The notes: generated by a model not told the origin, from the sequence alone. A stretch of 12,685 nt of DNA from Krasilnikovozyma curviuscula (GCA_014825775.1 MVAQ01000366.1:1-12685), one strand, 5' to 3'; positions 1-8,750 are shown, counted from the stretch's first letter. Numbers and translations: made by a program.

Positions 1-26
1 TTTCTGGTCAAGTGAATTGGACTCAC

Positions 27-789
27 CAAGGTAGTACGAGCAGGCGCTCATCTCACCACCGGTAGCATCGAGACACTTAGTGAAATCCTTAGCCTGGATA
101 GCACATGAGGCACCGTTCTGAGCTTGAGATTGAGCGTATTCAGCTGGAGGAGGAGGGGCAGCGGCAGCTGGTGCTGATGATCCGAAGAGCCTTTGAATTC
201 GACAGAGGATGAGTCAGGACCTGAACGGATTACTACCTGAAATAACGAGTTACTCACATGTTGCTGATACCGTGACCGACAGTAGAACCAACAGCTACAC
301 CAGCAGCGGTAGAAGCCATCTGAGTGAAGCGGGAAAAGAACAAATACGAATCTGTGTTAGTCCACGAATGAGCGTTTCTTTAGGCGATCCAGGATGCTTA
401 CGTTGGCGAACAGGCCACCACCAGCGGACTGAGCTGGGGCTGCAGCATGAGGCTGAGCTGGGTGAGTAGCAGTTGATGCGCCTGTTGTTCATCAAATTGT
501 TTGGTCAGCGATTCCTCATCTGCTGAGATTTTTTCGAACGTGTCGACCCGGAAGGGTTCAACTCACTTCTAGTCTGCTGAGGTGCTGGAGCAGAACGAGC
601 AGCTGGAGCAGGGCGAGAGCCAGAAGATCTTCCTGATGAACGCTGGGGACGGGTTGAATGAGGAGCGTTGGATGCAGCACCAGGCCGAAATGGTAGAGTT
701 CAAAGGGAGGAAAGAAGGAACTCTCCAGTCAGAGGCACTTTCCTATCGACTATTCATTACATTACGCTTGAATAGTTACTCACAGGCAT
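27..789 (-). CDS. MIX17: MIX17/CHCHD2-like mitochondrial CHCH protein, 3' end cut by window edge
   Basis: Five exons are seen, in transcription order 789-784, 642-567, 481-402, 319-258 and 190-27, with a donor GTGAGT right after position 27; the last exon lies beyond the left edge. All junctions keep frame (129 codons plus one base). The N-terminus is Ser/Arg/Pro/Ala-rich (MPRSSGRSSGSRPAP), as in mitochondrial-targeted CHCHD2/CHCHD10/Mix17. A Gly/Ala hydrophobic segment follows at residues 55-75 (MASTAAGVAVGSTVGHG). Next come a Pro-rich linker and a CHCH unit: C104-x9-C114, then C125, which opens the second CX9C half completed off-window. Family knowledge: these proteins sit in the intermembrane space, are imported and oxidised by the Mia40 pathway, and affect respiratory-chain assembly. 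The first coding exon holds only ATG CCT. I chose this start because the longer exon 2 frame has no ATG before an upstream stop, and the splice gives the expected MPRS start. Family assignment is firm; ortholog naming is slightly less so. Confidence 0.9.
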
Positions 790-1712
790 TATTGGATTGT
801 ATTTGTTAAAGTAGAGAGGTCTAGTTTGGGTAAGAATATGGTTGGGGACAGACTCGACGAGGGAACATCCCTCCTTTTATTGGCCGAACTCAACGCAAGG
901 CCGCGAATGCGCTGGGACGCTCGAACGTTCCATTTTGCGTGTCGTTAGGTTCAAAACAAAGCTAATCGACTTCCGTTCCGTTACAGAATTATGTCAAAGT
1001 AAAAAAGCCAGGGAGAGAGAGGGAGAAAGAGAGAGAGCATGGATAATAGGCGCTAATACTGGGAAATGTGAGCCTAGGCAGATCTATCTTGCGCCGTAGG
1101 ATGCGGGAGAGTAGAATTGCACAAGAAGCACGCACCGCATGTATTCCATAGGAAGGCGGAAGGCTACATAAAGAATAACAATAAGACTGCGAAGGCGGTG
1201 AAGCTATCTAGTAATGGACTTCGCCTTCGTCGAGGAAGGTCTTCCTCGTTATCCTTTCTCAGCCTGAAGGGTGAAGAAGCTTTCAGCAGTCCATTGCTTC
1301 TGGGAGCTAGAACTCCGTGATGATTCTAAGTTCTGAAATGCTAGGTCCTTTGTTGCGCTAGAGATAGCCAGTTTGCTTGTGAGTGGAGAGCGAGATCAGA
1401 GCGTGAGAATTCTCAATGTTTTGCCTCGAAGGTGGTTGAGATTTATATATGGACAAAGGGTAGGGGGTTTGATCAGAGAGAGAGAAAAAAAAGAAATGGT
1501 CGTTCTCTCGCAGCTTTCTAGAAGGTGTCAAATATCTTTCCTATATTCCCAGGTAAACACTTTCACACCTGAATTCGCAACAATGCTGTTGACCTGCAAA
1601 AATGAATGAACGTAATACCGATGCTATAGCAATACAACACATTTCATTGGATAGTAGAAAGGTGTGAATGCTGATGAGCGACCTGACGTAAATGCTGAAA
1701 CCAAGTGCTTGA
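790..1712. other. Intergenic region: MIX17 upstream DNA and RNase H-like gene 3' side
   Basis: I see no convincing protein gene in these 920 bases on either strand. On the minus strand (the direction of MIX17) there are pyrimidine tracts at 1010-1038 and about 1474-1494, and an ATATATAAAT TATA-like box at about 1441-1450, roughly 650 nt before the MIX17 ATG. If used, that box would imply a long leader containing several tiny upstream frames. A cluster of inverted repeats lies at 1190-1295 (separate entry). The left part is best read as promoter and 5' UTR of MIX17. The right part should hold the 3' UTR of the RNase H-like gene, which stops at 1713. These assignments are inference from position. 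Confidence 0.5.
1190..1295. repeat. Cluster of three 8-bp inverted repeats
   Basis: Three exact 8-bp inverted pairs lie within 106 bases. CGAAGGCG 1190-1197 pairs with CGCCTTCG 1222-1229. AATGGACT 1213-1220 pairs with AGTCCATT 1288-1295. CGAGGAAG 1231-1238 pairs with CTTCCTCG 1241-1248, separated by two bases. A weaker CTGAA/TTCAG pair (1264-1268, 1282-1286) lies inside the outer stem. The 1213-1295 stem encloses two hairpins, giving a branched fold; the 1190/1222 stem would compete with it. Either transcript strand could fold. No known RNA family is recognised. Confidence 0.45.
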
Positions 1713-3795
1713 TCAGGGCCTCGATCGACCCTTCTTCTGCTGACCCCCGCTGCCGACACCGTTGATGGTCCATCTAACCAGTGGCTTCTGCGTTGCAGTT
1801 GTGATCGATGATGATTTTGATGATCGTGGTGATGATAAGGATGGAGATGGTGTTGGCGCCGTCGATAACTTATTTTTCACGACGACACCTTGTGTCCCGC
1901 TTTTGACAGGATTGTAGACGTTTTTGACAAGCGTTGTCTTCGAGCTCACAGCAATTTTGTCTTTCTTCAAAGGGGACAGATCTGATACAGTTGATAGTGG
2001 GTCAAGGGATGGAGCAGGTTTCGGTGTGTTGGTAGAGGCTGGAACGTCCATTGGACGAATTGGTATGATGGAGGAGATATCCTCTCGAACCTCTAGTACA
2101 GCTGACATTTGTACTTTCTCAATTTCTAATGGTGGCAATGCTATTGACGGAGAGAGCTCTGTTGACAAGGGCTTTGGCTGTGGTGGGGACCAGATCAAGA
2201 TGTCTTTGTTGTAGACTAGATGCTTTTCCACGTCGGACGCCGCGTGGTTAATGAACACCTGTTGCGAAAGGATGTAGTTGGGGTCTGCTCCCATATGTGC
2301 CAGAATCTAATAGAATATTTTAAAAGTCAATTCAAGCGATATAGGGTGCAAAAACAAGCAGAAAAGAGAGGGAGGCTTGCATGAGCACCAATATTTCCTG
2401 TCAATCCATTGTGTGCCTTCAACACAACAAATCTGACTTCAGCACCACTGGAAATCTTGATCTCATGGACGAGTTTCACGACCGATGACACTACATGCTG
2501 GTACCGAGGTTCTAGCGCGTATCTTTTCTGTTGCTTGGCAAACAGTGGGTGTACAGACGATCGACGAGGTGGTTGTTGGTTCAGCTGAATCGGATCCAAA
2601 GCATCTAAATTTTAAGTATGGGGTCAGGATAGTTGTTGTGAAGAAATTGAAGGTTTGCCTGAGAATGCAAGTAAACTTACTTCGTATGAGCGCGATTGCA
2701 TGGTCAGAATCAGTTCGAACTTCAAGGTCGACACCCCATGAACGAGCCTGTGAGATAGCTCTAGAAATAGCCTGAGTGCATAGAAATATTGTTAGACTAT
2801 ACGATCAACCACCACAGGGCTTAAAAAAAACCGGCGCAAAAATGAACTTACGTGAAGCTCCGTCAGTGTAGCATGCGACGTATCGAAAGCGCCTGGGATA
2901 GACTCGGAAAGGTTGCTAGGAAGAATTTCAGGCAAAAGGTGGATTCGGAATCTGCTGCTGGGGATGATAAAGAAGGTGAAGCAAGGAAAGCCGACTCACT
3001 GTTTATTATCGACAGACCACCAGACGCCTAACCCACCTCCACCTTCAAAAGTCGCTGAACCATCACAGTGAACTACTAAGAACCCATCATTATTCCAGAG
3101 AAACCCTTCTTTATCTCTTTTCAAGGCCAGCGTTGGATCCAGCGTCTCTTTTGATGGCGCCGATAGCTTGAGAGCAGCCTTCTTCTCTGCCTCAGCAGCA
3201 GCAGCTTCAGCAGCAGCCTTCCTCTTCTCCTCCTTTTCCTCTCTCTTTAATCTAGCCTTTTCTTCCCTCGTCCAATCTGTCTCTACCTTATTCTTCAGTT
3301 CCTCCTGAAACAGCTCCTTTCTCTCCTGGGTAACTACTCTGTTTCGCTTCTTGACATCGAGTGCGGTAGTGAAGGTGAACTCCCAGTTCCAAGGGTGGAT
3401 ACGTAGTGACGCTGATCGGAATGTCTGGTGTTTTGCACTGTTGGCTTTGTTGACGAAGGTAAGGTGGATTCGGTTGGAGAGCGATTTGGGGCTGCAACAA
3501 GCCAGACAAGATAGCAGATTGAGAACAACCTCTCGTGATCAATGAGAGAGAGAGAGTGAAGCTCTTACATTATTCTGATGAATCTGGGCTGGAACGGTGA
3601 AGTTGTGAGTGACTTTAATAGAAGTGAGAGTAATCGTGATTAGCAACAGATTTCTGTAATAAAAGTAGAGCAGCGATTAGCTTCACCCTTGTAGATATTT
3701 GTAATGGAGTAAGTCCATTTGTCCTGAGAGACATCAACCACCCAGCGACTACCGTCGTTAGGAAAAAACAAATTGCTCAAAAAGAGAGAGGCCAT
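1713..3795 (-). CDS. RNase H-fold protein (dikaryotic fungal RNase H type) with altered active site
   Basis: Exons in transcription order are 3795-3687, 3612-3569, then an exon ending at 3000 that starts at 3491 or 3424, then 2957-2852, 2771-2681, 2604-2381 and 2306-1713. With the 3424 start the model closes at 530 residues. The N-terminal part (1-75) is unrecognised. Residues ~80-138 are Lys/Glu/Ala-rich and probably helical. The RNase H domain spans ~165-340: HCDGS (D172), LTELHA (E226), RTDSD (D249), then KAHNGLTGN ahead of GAHILAHMGA. In RNase H1 enzymes the matching end reads GN-x-x-A-D-x-L-A; here His333 takes the place of that Asp. A low-complexity Ser/Pro/Thr/Lys tail of ~190 residues follows, ending GRSRP. 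Likely role: binding or cutting the RNA strand of RNA:DNA hybrids, or a related nuclease role; activity cannot be asserted. The intron at 2307-2380 has a GC donor. The gene is divergent from the RNPS1-like gene and probably shares its promoter. Confidence 0.75.
2307..2380 (-). other. GC-AG intron in the RNase H-like gene
   Basis: The minus-strand donor is GCAAGC immediately after GGT GCT CAT, and the acceptor is TATTAG before ATT CTG GCA CAT. This is the only donor I find that joins KAHNGLTGNIGAH to ILAHMGADPN in frame and in register with the RNase H1 consensus. The nearest GT, five bases upstream of the end of CAT, gives a frame that soon stops. The intron is 74 nt, of normal length for this window. 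Confidence 0.65.
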
Positions 3796-3878
3796 TGCTC
3801 TTTTGCCGCGACGAGTCTCAAGTTTCCCTCCCACAGCCAACAGCGTTTCAGCTGAATCCAATCCATTCTCTCTTCGCC
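3796..3878. promoter_or_regulatory. 83-bp bidirectional promoter between RNase H-like and RNPS1-like genes
   Basis: Only 83 bases separate the two divergent start codons (3795 on minus, 3879 on plus). The stretch is CT-rich on the plus strand (TTTCCCTCCC, CATTCTCTCTTCGCC) and has no obvious TATA box. An alternative in-frame minus-strand ATG lies at 3861, which would shrink the gap to 17 bases. Initiation sites for the two genes must lie within this stretch or inside the opposite gene's first exon, so leaders are very short or overlap. Promoter role is inferred from position. Confidence 0.6.
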
Positions 3879-5339
3879 ATGTCTGATAGAGGCAGATCTC
3901 TATCCCCCAGGCCTCTGACCAGGGATGAACCAGAAGGCAGCAACGATGTGCCCATGCCAGCAGACGATGCGACAGACTCTGGAATGAAAGTCATCATACT
4001 ATCCAATCTTACTAGGAGTGAGGGCATTCTTTTCATTACTGACTTGACTTTTGACTGCTGACTGACTGTGTCCTCTCTCCTTTTCCAGATGTCTCTGAGA
4101 CTCATTTAAAGGAAATCTTCGGTCACTATGGCTCAATCGCTGGAATCGACCTACCAACTTACAGAAAAAGTGAGCTTGCACCTTCACCTTCCGTTCGCTC
4201 GCCTCTTTGATTTGAAATGCATTGTTTACTGACGTGTTTACTATCGATATTCTTCGTACGTTGTAGCTGGTCAAAACAGAGGTAAAGCGGCAATCGAATT
4301 CACCCTCGCTTCCTCCGCTTCTCTAGCATTCACCAACATGAACAAGGGCATTCTCGATGGCTCGACAATCGAGGTGCTGGTCACAGATATCCCGCTTCCT
4401 CCTCCTGGTCAACAGAGATCACCTTCGCCTTCTCCTCCTCGACGTGGTGGTGATAGAGACAGGTTCGACAGGTCTGAAGGCGAACGTCGTGGTGGTGGTG
4501 GTGGTGGTGGACGAGGTGCGAGGAGCTGGAGTAGATCAAGATCAAGATCACCTCCTCCAAATAGAAGAAACGGACCCGGAAGTTACCAGCGTCCTCCTTC
4601 CGCTAGGTGCATTTTTACCTCTGCGACGCCGTGTCGTCCCGTTTCGAAGTACTGACATTCTGCACCTTGCCCTACCTTCCCTCTGCGTCCCAGATATCCG
4701 TCGAACAATGGCCGAAACATCAGTGGTGGTGTTGGTGGAAGAGGTGGATATGGCCCTGCCTCTAGAGCAGGCAACAGCTATGGCAGCGGCGTGGGCGCTT
4801 CGTACCCTCAGCGCGACCGATCACGCTCTCGTTCGCCAGTCCGTCGAGGAGCAGCACGAGGCGCCCCTCGTCGTCGCTCCCCGAGCTACGAGCGTGGCGG
4901 TAGAAGGACCGTTAGTAGGAGCAGAAGTAGAAGCAGGAGCCCGGTACGAAGAGGTGGGAGGAGGAGCCCATCACCCGCGGGTAAGAGAGGGTCTGTGGCT
5001 ATGGGTGGCAGTAGAAAGGGAGGTCGTGGACGAAGCATGTGAGTAATCTATACTTTTCCGTTCTTCTGCCGCTGACTTATTTCTTGACAACGCAGGTCTC
5101 GATCACTCTCTCGTTCGCGCTCTCGCTCTTACTCTCGTTCAAGGTCAAGATCACGATCTCCAGTGGACGGAGGAAGAGGAAGGGGACGTGCTGGTCGAAG
5201 AGGAAGTGATGACATGTCTCTCAGTCGAAGCAGGTTAGTCGTGCCCTAGAATCAATATTTGTTGTCAGAAGAGACACTGATCTTGATTTTTGCTCGCAGG
5301 AGCCAAAGTCGATCACCTCCCCCATCACCAAGACACTGA
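3879..5339 (+). CDS. RNPS1: RNPS1-like RRM/RS-domain splicing factor
   Basis: Six exons (3879-4017, 4089-4169, 4267-4606, 4694-5038, 5096-5233, 5300-5339) join in frame to 360 residues. An RRM begins near residue 37: VIILSNLTRNVSETHLKEIF, then HYGSIAGIDLP, the RNP1-like RGKAAIEF, and GILDGSTIEV. The LTRNV, EIF-x-x-YG and ID-x-P pattern matches RNPS1 better than ALYREF or classical SR proteins. The rest is low complexity: a PPPGQQ linker, a Gly run (residues ~150-156), and repeated RS/SR blocks (SRSRSRS) alternating with GGRGG, ending SRSPPPSPRH. Family knowledge: RNPS1 joins SAP18 and acinus in the ASAP complex, associates with the exon-junction complex, and acts in nuclear splicing and mRNA surveillance. 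RNP1 lacks the usual aromatic residues. The many Ser in RS blocks suggest control by SR-protein kinases. The start ATG is the first in frame; it is divergent from the RNase H-like gene 83 bp away. Confidence 0.85.
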
Positions 5340-5570
5340 TTGGGTCTTCAGCTTAGAGAAAAGGTTGACGCAGTCTTCATGGCAGAAGAATGGATTACTT
5401 TTAAAACCGGCTTTTCGCTGCAATCGCAAGTCACCGCAAGTAAGAAAAAATGTCATAGCATTCCTAATTCCACTAATATTCAAAACGGGTTGTTCATTAT
5501 TCGTCATCGGCCGTACATGCGTACCAAAGCTCTACTTCTGCTTCCCGCTCAGGTCGCAGCAATCTGCTTC

Positions 5571-7212
5571 TTATTCATCGACGTCCATCTTGTACCCCTT
5601 CCTCGCGGTGCTCTTCGTCGCCTGTCCAACTTCCTTCATTGCCGTCTCCTCCCCATCTGCATCATCGTCGTCCGCCGTCAGTGGCGGTAGCGACAATTTG
5701 GACGGCGTCGACTTGGAGGCATCGTTGCTTGAGACAGAGGACAGGGAAGATGAGGGCTTCTTGGGAATGAGTATGTTTTGAGTGGATTGTTGAGAAGAGG
5801 CTGATTTGAGGGATTGCTGGGATTGGTTGAAGAAATTGCATTTGGGACACTTGTATTCTGCCAGAAAGGATAGAGGTAAAAATGAGCCTTGGTTTTCGGG
5901 GAAATCGGAACTAATCAAAGAAAGGGCTGAATAATTACGCATGGTTTCAAACTGACTCTCTGGAACGAGACCGTTGTGCGAGAAACAGTTCTGACAGATC
6001 AGAGCGTACTTCGTCGCTGGTGAGTTAAGACTTGACGGATCTGAAATGATTGTTGATGAAACCAAAGGGGGGAACAAATTGGTGACATGAAAAAAATAGG
6101 ATATAAAACATCGAGGAGTTAAGCTGACCTTCACCCAAGATGACGTCTGCTAGACGGTCGTACCACTGTTTTTTTGGTGTCGGAATTGGAACCATTGGTT
6201 GTTGTTGTTGTTGAATGACTTGAAAAAGAGGAAGAGAAAGTTGGAATGAGCGAATTACATAAGTAATCTCCAGCAACTGCTGGCGAAAACTTAATTCGTG
6301 CAAGCAAAAGCGACACGTACATGGTGAACCGGGGACGGCGCCTGCCCCATTTGCTCCAGGTCTGAACACAAGCGATCCAGGTGGTTGAGGAGTACCCGTA
6401 TTAGACGAGGTTGGACCACTGATGCTGCTCCTTGGAGCTGGCGAAGGTGAATTAGGATCGCCGTTGCCCGCGCCGGGAGGCAGAGACGGGTAGGTGTTTC
6501 TTCTCATCGCTAGCTGGTCCTGCTGTTTCTTCTTAGCTGACGCTGGGGAATCTACTATCTGTTGTTGTGACTGTTGATGTGGGTCGTCGTATCGTTCCAA
6601 GAGATTCTTTGTGGTATAGTAGTTTGTCTTCGTCTTGATTTCTTCTATCTTTTCACGCTGCTTGACTCGCAGAGCCATAAGTTGTTTTTCTGAGGAAACA
6701 TATCATGGTAATTTGGGCAATTCGATGGATTCAGGTCAGTATGCATGAGCGAGTGGTATTCATCGATCAACAAAGGATGCTACCTTCTGAAGAACCTTGT
6801 CGGGTGTAGAACCAAGTGACAATCCGCCGTATGAATAGGATACTGGAGAGAGACGAAAAGCATTAGCACTTCGGTTTCCAATAGAATATGAGGATCCCAT
6901 TCTTCGTAATTCTCACAAGACCGGACCTGATAGAACAGGCAAGATGAGCAAGAATTTAATGGTAATGTCTCCATCTTCCTGATTGCTGCTATTAGAATGG
7001 ATACCAAACCAGGTGAACTTGTTGAAGTACCAGATGGTTGTCCATATAATCCAAGTCAGTAAGATGTAGAGTGTAATGTTGAATGTCGTCCTTCTCTGCC
7101 TCAGTCGAATGACCGACAGCTTTTCCTGCTTCTGAGAAATCTTGAGCGAAAGCGATTGCAGCACATCCTCGTACGACTCTGATTTGGCCCGCTTGAAGGG
7201 ATTCCAACCCAT
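5571..7212 (-). CDS. LNP1: Lunapark, ER three-way-junction protein
   Basis: Six exons in transcription order (7212-6917, 6842-6784, 6689-6321, 6218-6129, 6040-5939, 5857-5571) join in frame to 400 residues, stop TAA at 5571. It starts MGWNPFKRAK, then a short coiled-coil helix (~15-40). A first membrane segment lies at ~44-63 (NITLYILLTWIIWTTIW), a short loop, and a second at ~86-105 (KFLLILPVLSGPVFILF). A conserved block follows: LRVKQREKIEEIKTKTNYY, TTKNLLERYDD. Then come a long Pro/Ser/Gln-rich region and the lunapark zinc ribbon: C287-x2-C290 (YALICQNCFSHNGLVPE) and C309-x2-C312 (YKCPKCNFFNQS). The C-terminus is acidic (MDVDE). Family knowledge: lunapark is a double-pass ER protein with cytosolic ends that stabilises tubule junctions, opposing atlastin/Sey1 with the reticulons. 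The architecture is complete with all four cysteines, so it should be functional. The 231-nt gap from the RNPS1-like gene is tail-to-tail. Confidence 0.93.
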
Positions 7213-7684
7213 AGTAGGGGATGGGAAAGGAGAAAATAGATGTAGGGGCGAGCTTAATGAGGCTCGAAGCCAGCCAGCAAGAGAACTCGACGCAGCAAAG
7301 GGCTTCGAGTGGAATTGTTGCCGTGTTTTTCCTCAGACGTCGAAACGTTGAAACAGAATTTTATTTCTCTGCAACAACTGAATAAACGATAGGCCTCTAG
7401 GGAAGACCTAGAAAATTTGAGATGAAATCGAGTTAGAAGTCGTCTTCGTCACTCGACTCTGCGCGACCTGTCTCTGCTGCATCTCCTAACCAGCACAAGC
7501 TCGAATCTGGCTGTAGGTTCTTCTTCTGTCTTGAATTGCTTCTGTGCGTGATTCCGCTGCAGCCACTCTTTCAGAAACAGTAAGTAATTGAAAGTATTCA
7601 ACCCAACCGCGCTCCACTACAGATATCGAGGAGGAGATTGTAGATTCTAAAATACACTATCTATAAAACACCTTCTCTTACATT
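7213..7684. other. Intergenic region: lunapark upstream DNA
   Basis: These 470 bases lie between the lunapark ATG (7212) and the stop of the next minus-strand gene (7685). No coding potential or RNA gene is seen. The part next to 7212 should carry the lunapark promoter and leader, and the part next to 7685 the 3' UTR of the upstream gene. I see no clear TATA box or named factor site. Confidence 0.45.
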
Positions 7685-8260
7685 CTACTTCTTCTCGGCA
7701 TGCCCCCACTCCATTTCCTTTTCTGTAAAGACTCTTGGTGACGTAGCGTCCTGCATCGACAACCTGTAAACAGCCACCTTTACAGAAGCAGTTGTTTAGC
7801 GTTCCAGAACAGGTCGCAGATTTCCGTAAGGTCGTTGTATTACTGCATCTATCTTATCTTTCTTCCCATCTTACCTGTCTCTCGCGTCAAGCCTCAGAGG
7901 CAAGTAATTCGCCTCGAGATCGTTCTTGTCATCATGGTCCCACATGCTCTGTGAGACGAGCAAGTCATCGAGAAGCTAAGCAGAGTAACTTTGCCGTAGT
8001 CGGTTGGGAAAAGGAGAGGGAGCAGATCAAGGAGGTCCACCTCAGGGAGGTCGGGAGCTGCATGTTGACGCTCAGATAAGGTATATGCTAGCTTTGGAGC
8101 TGAGATAGGGTGGTGGTGGTTTGGGTCTAAAAGGTGAATGAGAGGATCTCTATCCTCGAGTGCTGAGCTTCCTTTCAATTCACCGGGCTGGATGAGGGAG
8201 GAGGGAGCGTCCGCTAAAGCTGAAGAGAGCCGTCTGTGCTGGTGAAGAAGATCAATCAAG
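7685..8260 (-). CDS. Unrecognised spliced gene, 5' end unresolved
   Basis: Three minus-strand exons join in frame: 8260-8041, 7975-7875 and 7763-7685 (stop TAG). The intron 7764-7874 has strong GTAAGA and TTTACAG sites. The 7976-8040 intron has a pyrimidine-rich body but a weaker GTGGAC donor. The exons encode ~133 residues that read like real protein: LIDLLHQHRRLSSALAD, then an HHH stretch in LLDPNHHHPISAPKLAY, an acidic SQSMWDHDDKNDLEAN, LPLRLDARDRLSMQDA and the end EMEWGHAEKK. No family is recognised. Upstream of 8260 the frame hits a stop without an ATG, so at least one more exon exists. One candidate is 8566-8415 (ATG at 8566, donor GTTTGC, phase 2), which would add 50 residues; another uses the acceptor TAATTAG at 8268, with no start found. 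It lies in the same orientation as lunapark and the 205-residue gene. Confidence 0.6.
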
Positions 8261-8750
8261 CTGAATTCTAATTAGATGTGTGCTCTAGAGTAGAGTTCAG
8301 ACTTTGGATGTTGAGCGTCGAACGACCGACAGCCAAAGGAAGCGCAGAGCAGCGCATGCCAGGTTCGTGCCGCCGACAAAGCAAAAACAGGGCCACCACA
8401 AATCGCTTGCAAACCTGAATAGAAATGAACATCTAGTAGTCGATGAGATGGCGGCAATGAAATTCTTGTTGCGAGGAGCAATTTTGATGATCGTCAGTGC
8501 TTCTCTGCTCCTTGCGCAGCAACACCCTTTAGTAGAATCAAAGTAAGACCCAATATGGAATAACATTACTGGTGAACAAAACCCAGCTGGATATTACACA
8601 AGCATCCCACCTACCAATCTAACAGGAAGCAAACCTGCAAACGCTACAATATTCGTTGATATTACATGCAGTCATCGCCTAACCTCACCCTATCTTGTCA
8701 ACACCTAACTGCGCCCTATCTACACCGTCCATACTTATCCGTCATTTGAA
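8261..8750. other. Unresolved region: 5' exon(s) and promoter of the 7685-8260 gene, possible small plus-strand peptide
   Basis: The minus strand should contain the missing start of the gene ending at 7685, but no exon here has both an ATG and a strong donor. The plus strand holds a short frame at 8448-8546 starting MAAMKFLLRGAILMIVSASL, which looks like a signal or membrane peptide. It ends at a good GTAAGA donor (8543) and can splice to 8626-8659 to give 42 residues. The two readings overlap antisense, and probably only one is real. The right part should also hold the 3' UTR of the gene stopping at 8751. Confidence 0.35.

Noticed and set aside
1156..1276. Minus-strand frame ending in a hydrophobic tail (SFTAFAVLLLFFM) after a CCTTCAG acceptor
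   Set aside because: No upstream exon with an ATG and matching phase was found; it overlaps the inverted-repeat cluster, which may create the apparent pattern.
842..1320. Two plus-strand open frames of 67-85 codons
   Set aside because: Composition is repetitive (REREGERER) with no motif, no splice-consistent neighbours, and they coincide with CT/GA tracts in a promoter region.
4357..5046. Long plus-strand frame of 229 codons overlapping the RNPS1-like gene
   Set aside because: It is the +1 frame shadow of the Gly/Arg/Ser-rich exons, showing Val/Asp/Glu runs typical of a shifted RS domain, and it reads through introns.
5290..5781. Plus-strand frame of 163 codons
   Set aside because: It lies opposite the last lunapark exon and the tail of the RNPS1-like gene; Ser/Phe-rich antisense shadow with no family features.
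7921..8060. 5S rRNA-like or tRNA-like wording (GAAGCTAAGCAGAG)
   Set aside because: No matching internal promoter boxes or acceptor-stem pairing; the stretch is explained by minus-strand exons and an intron.
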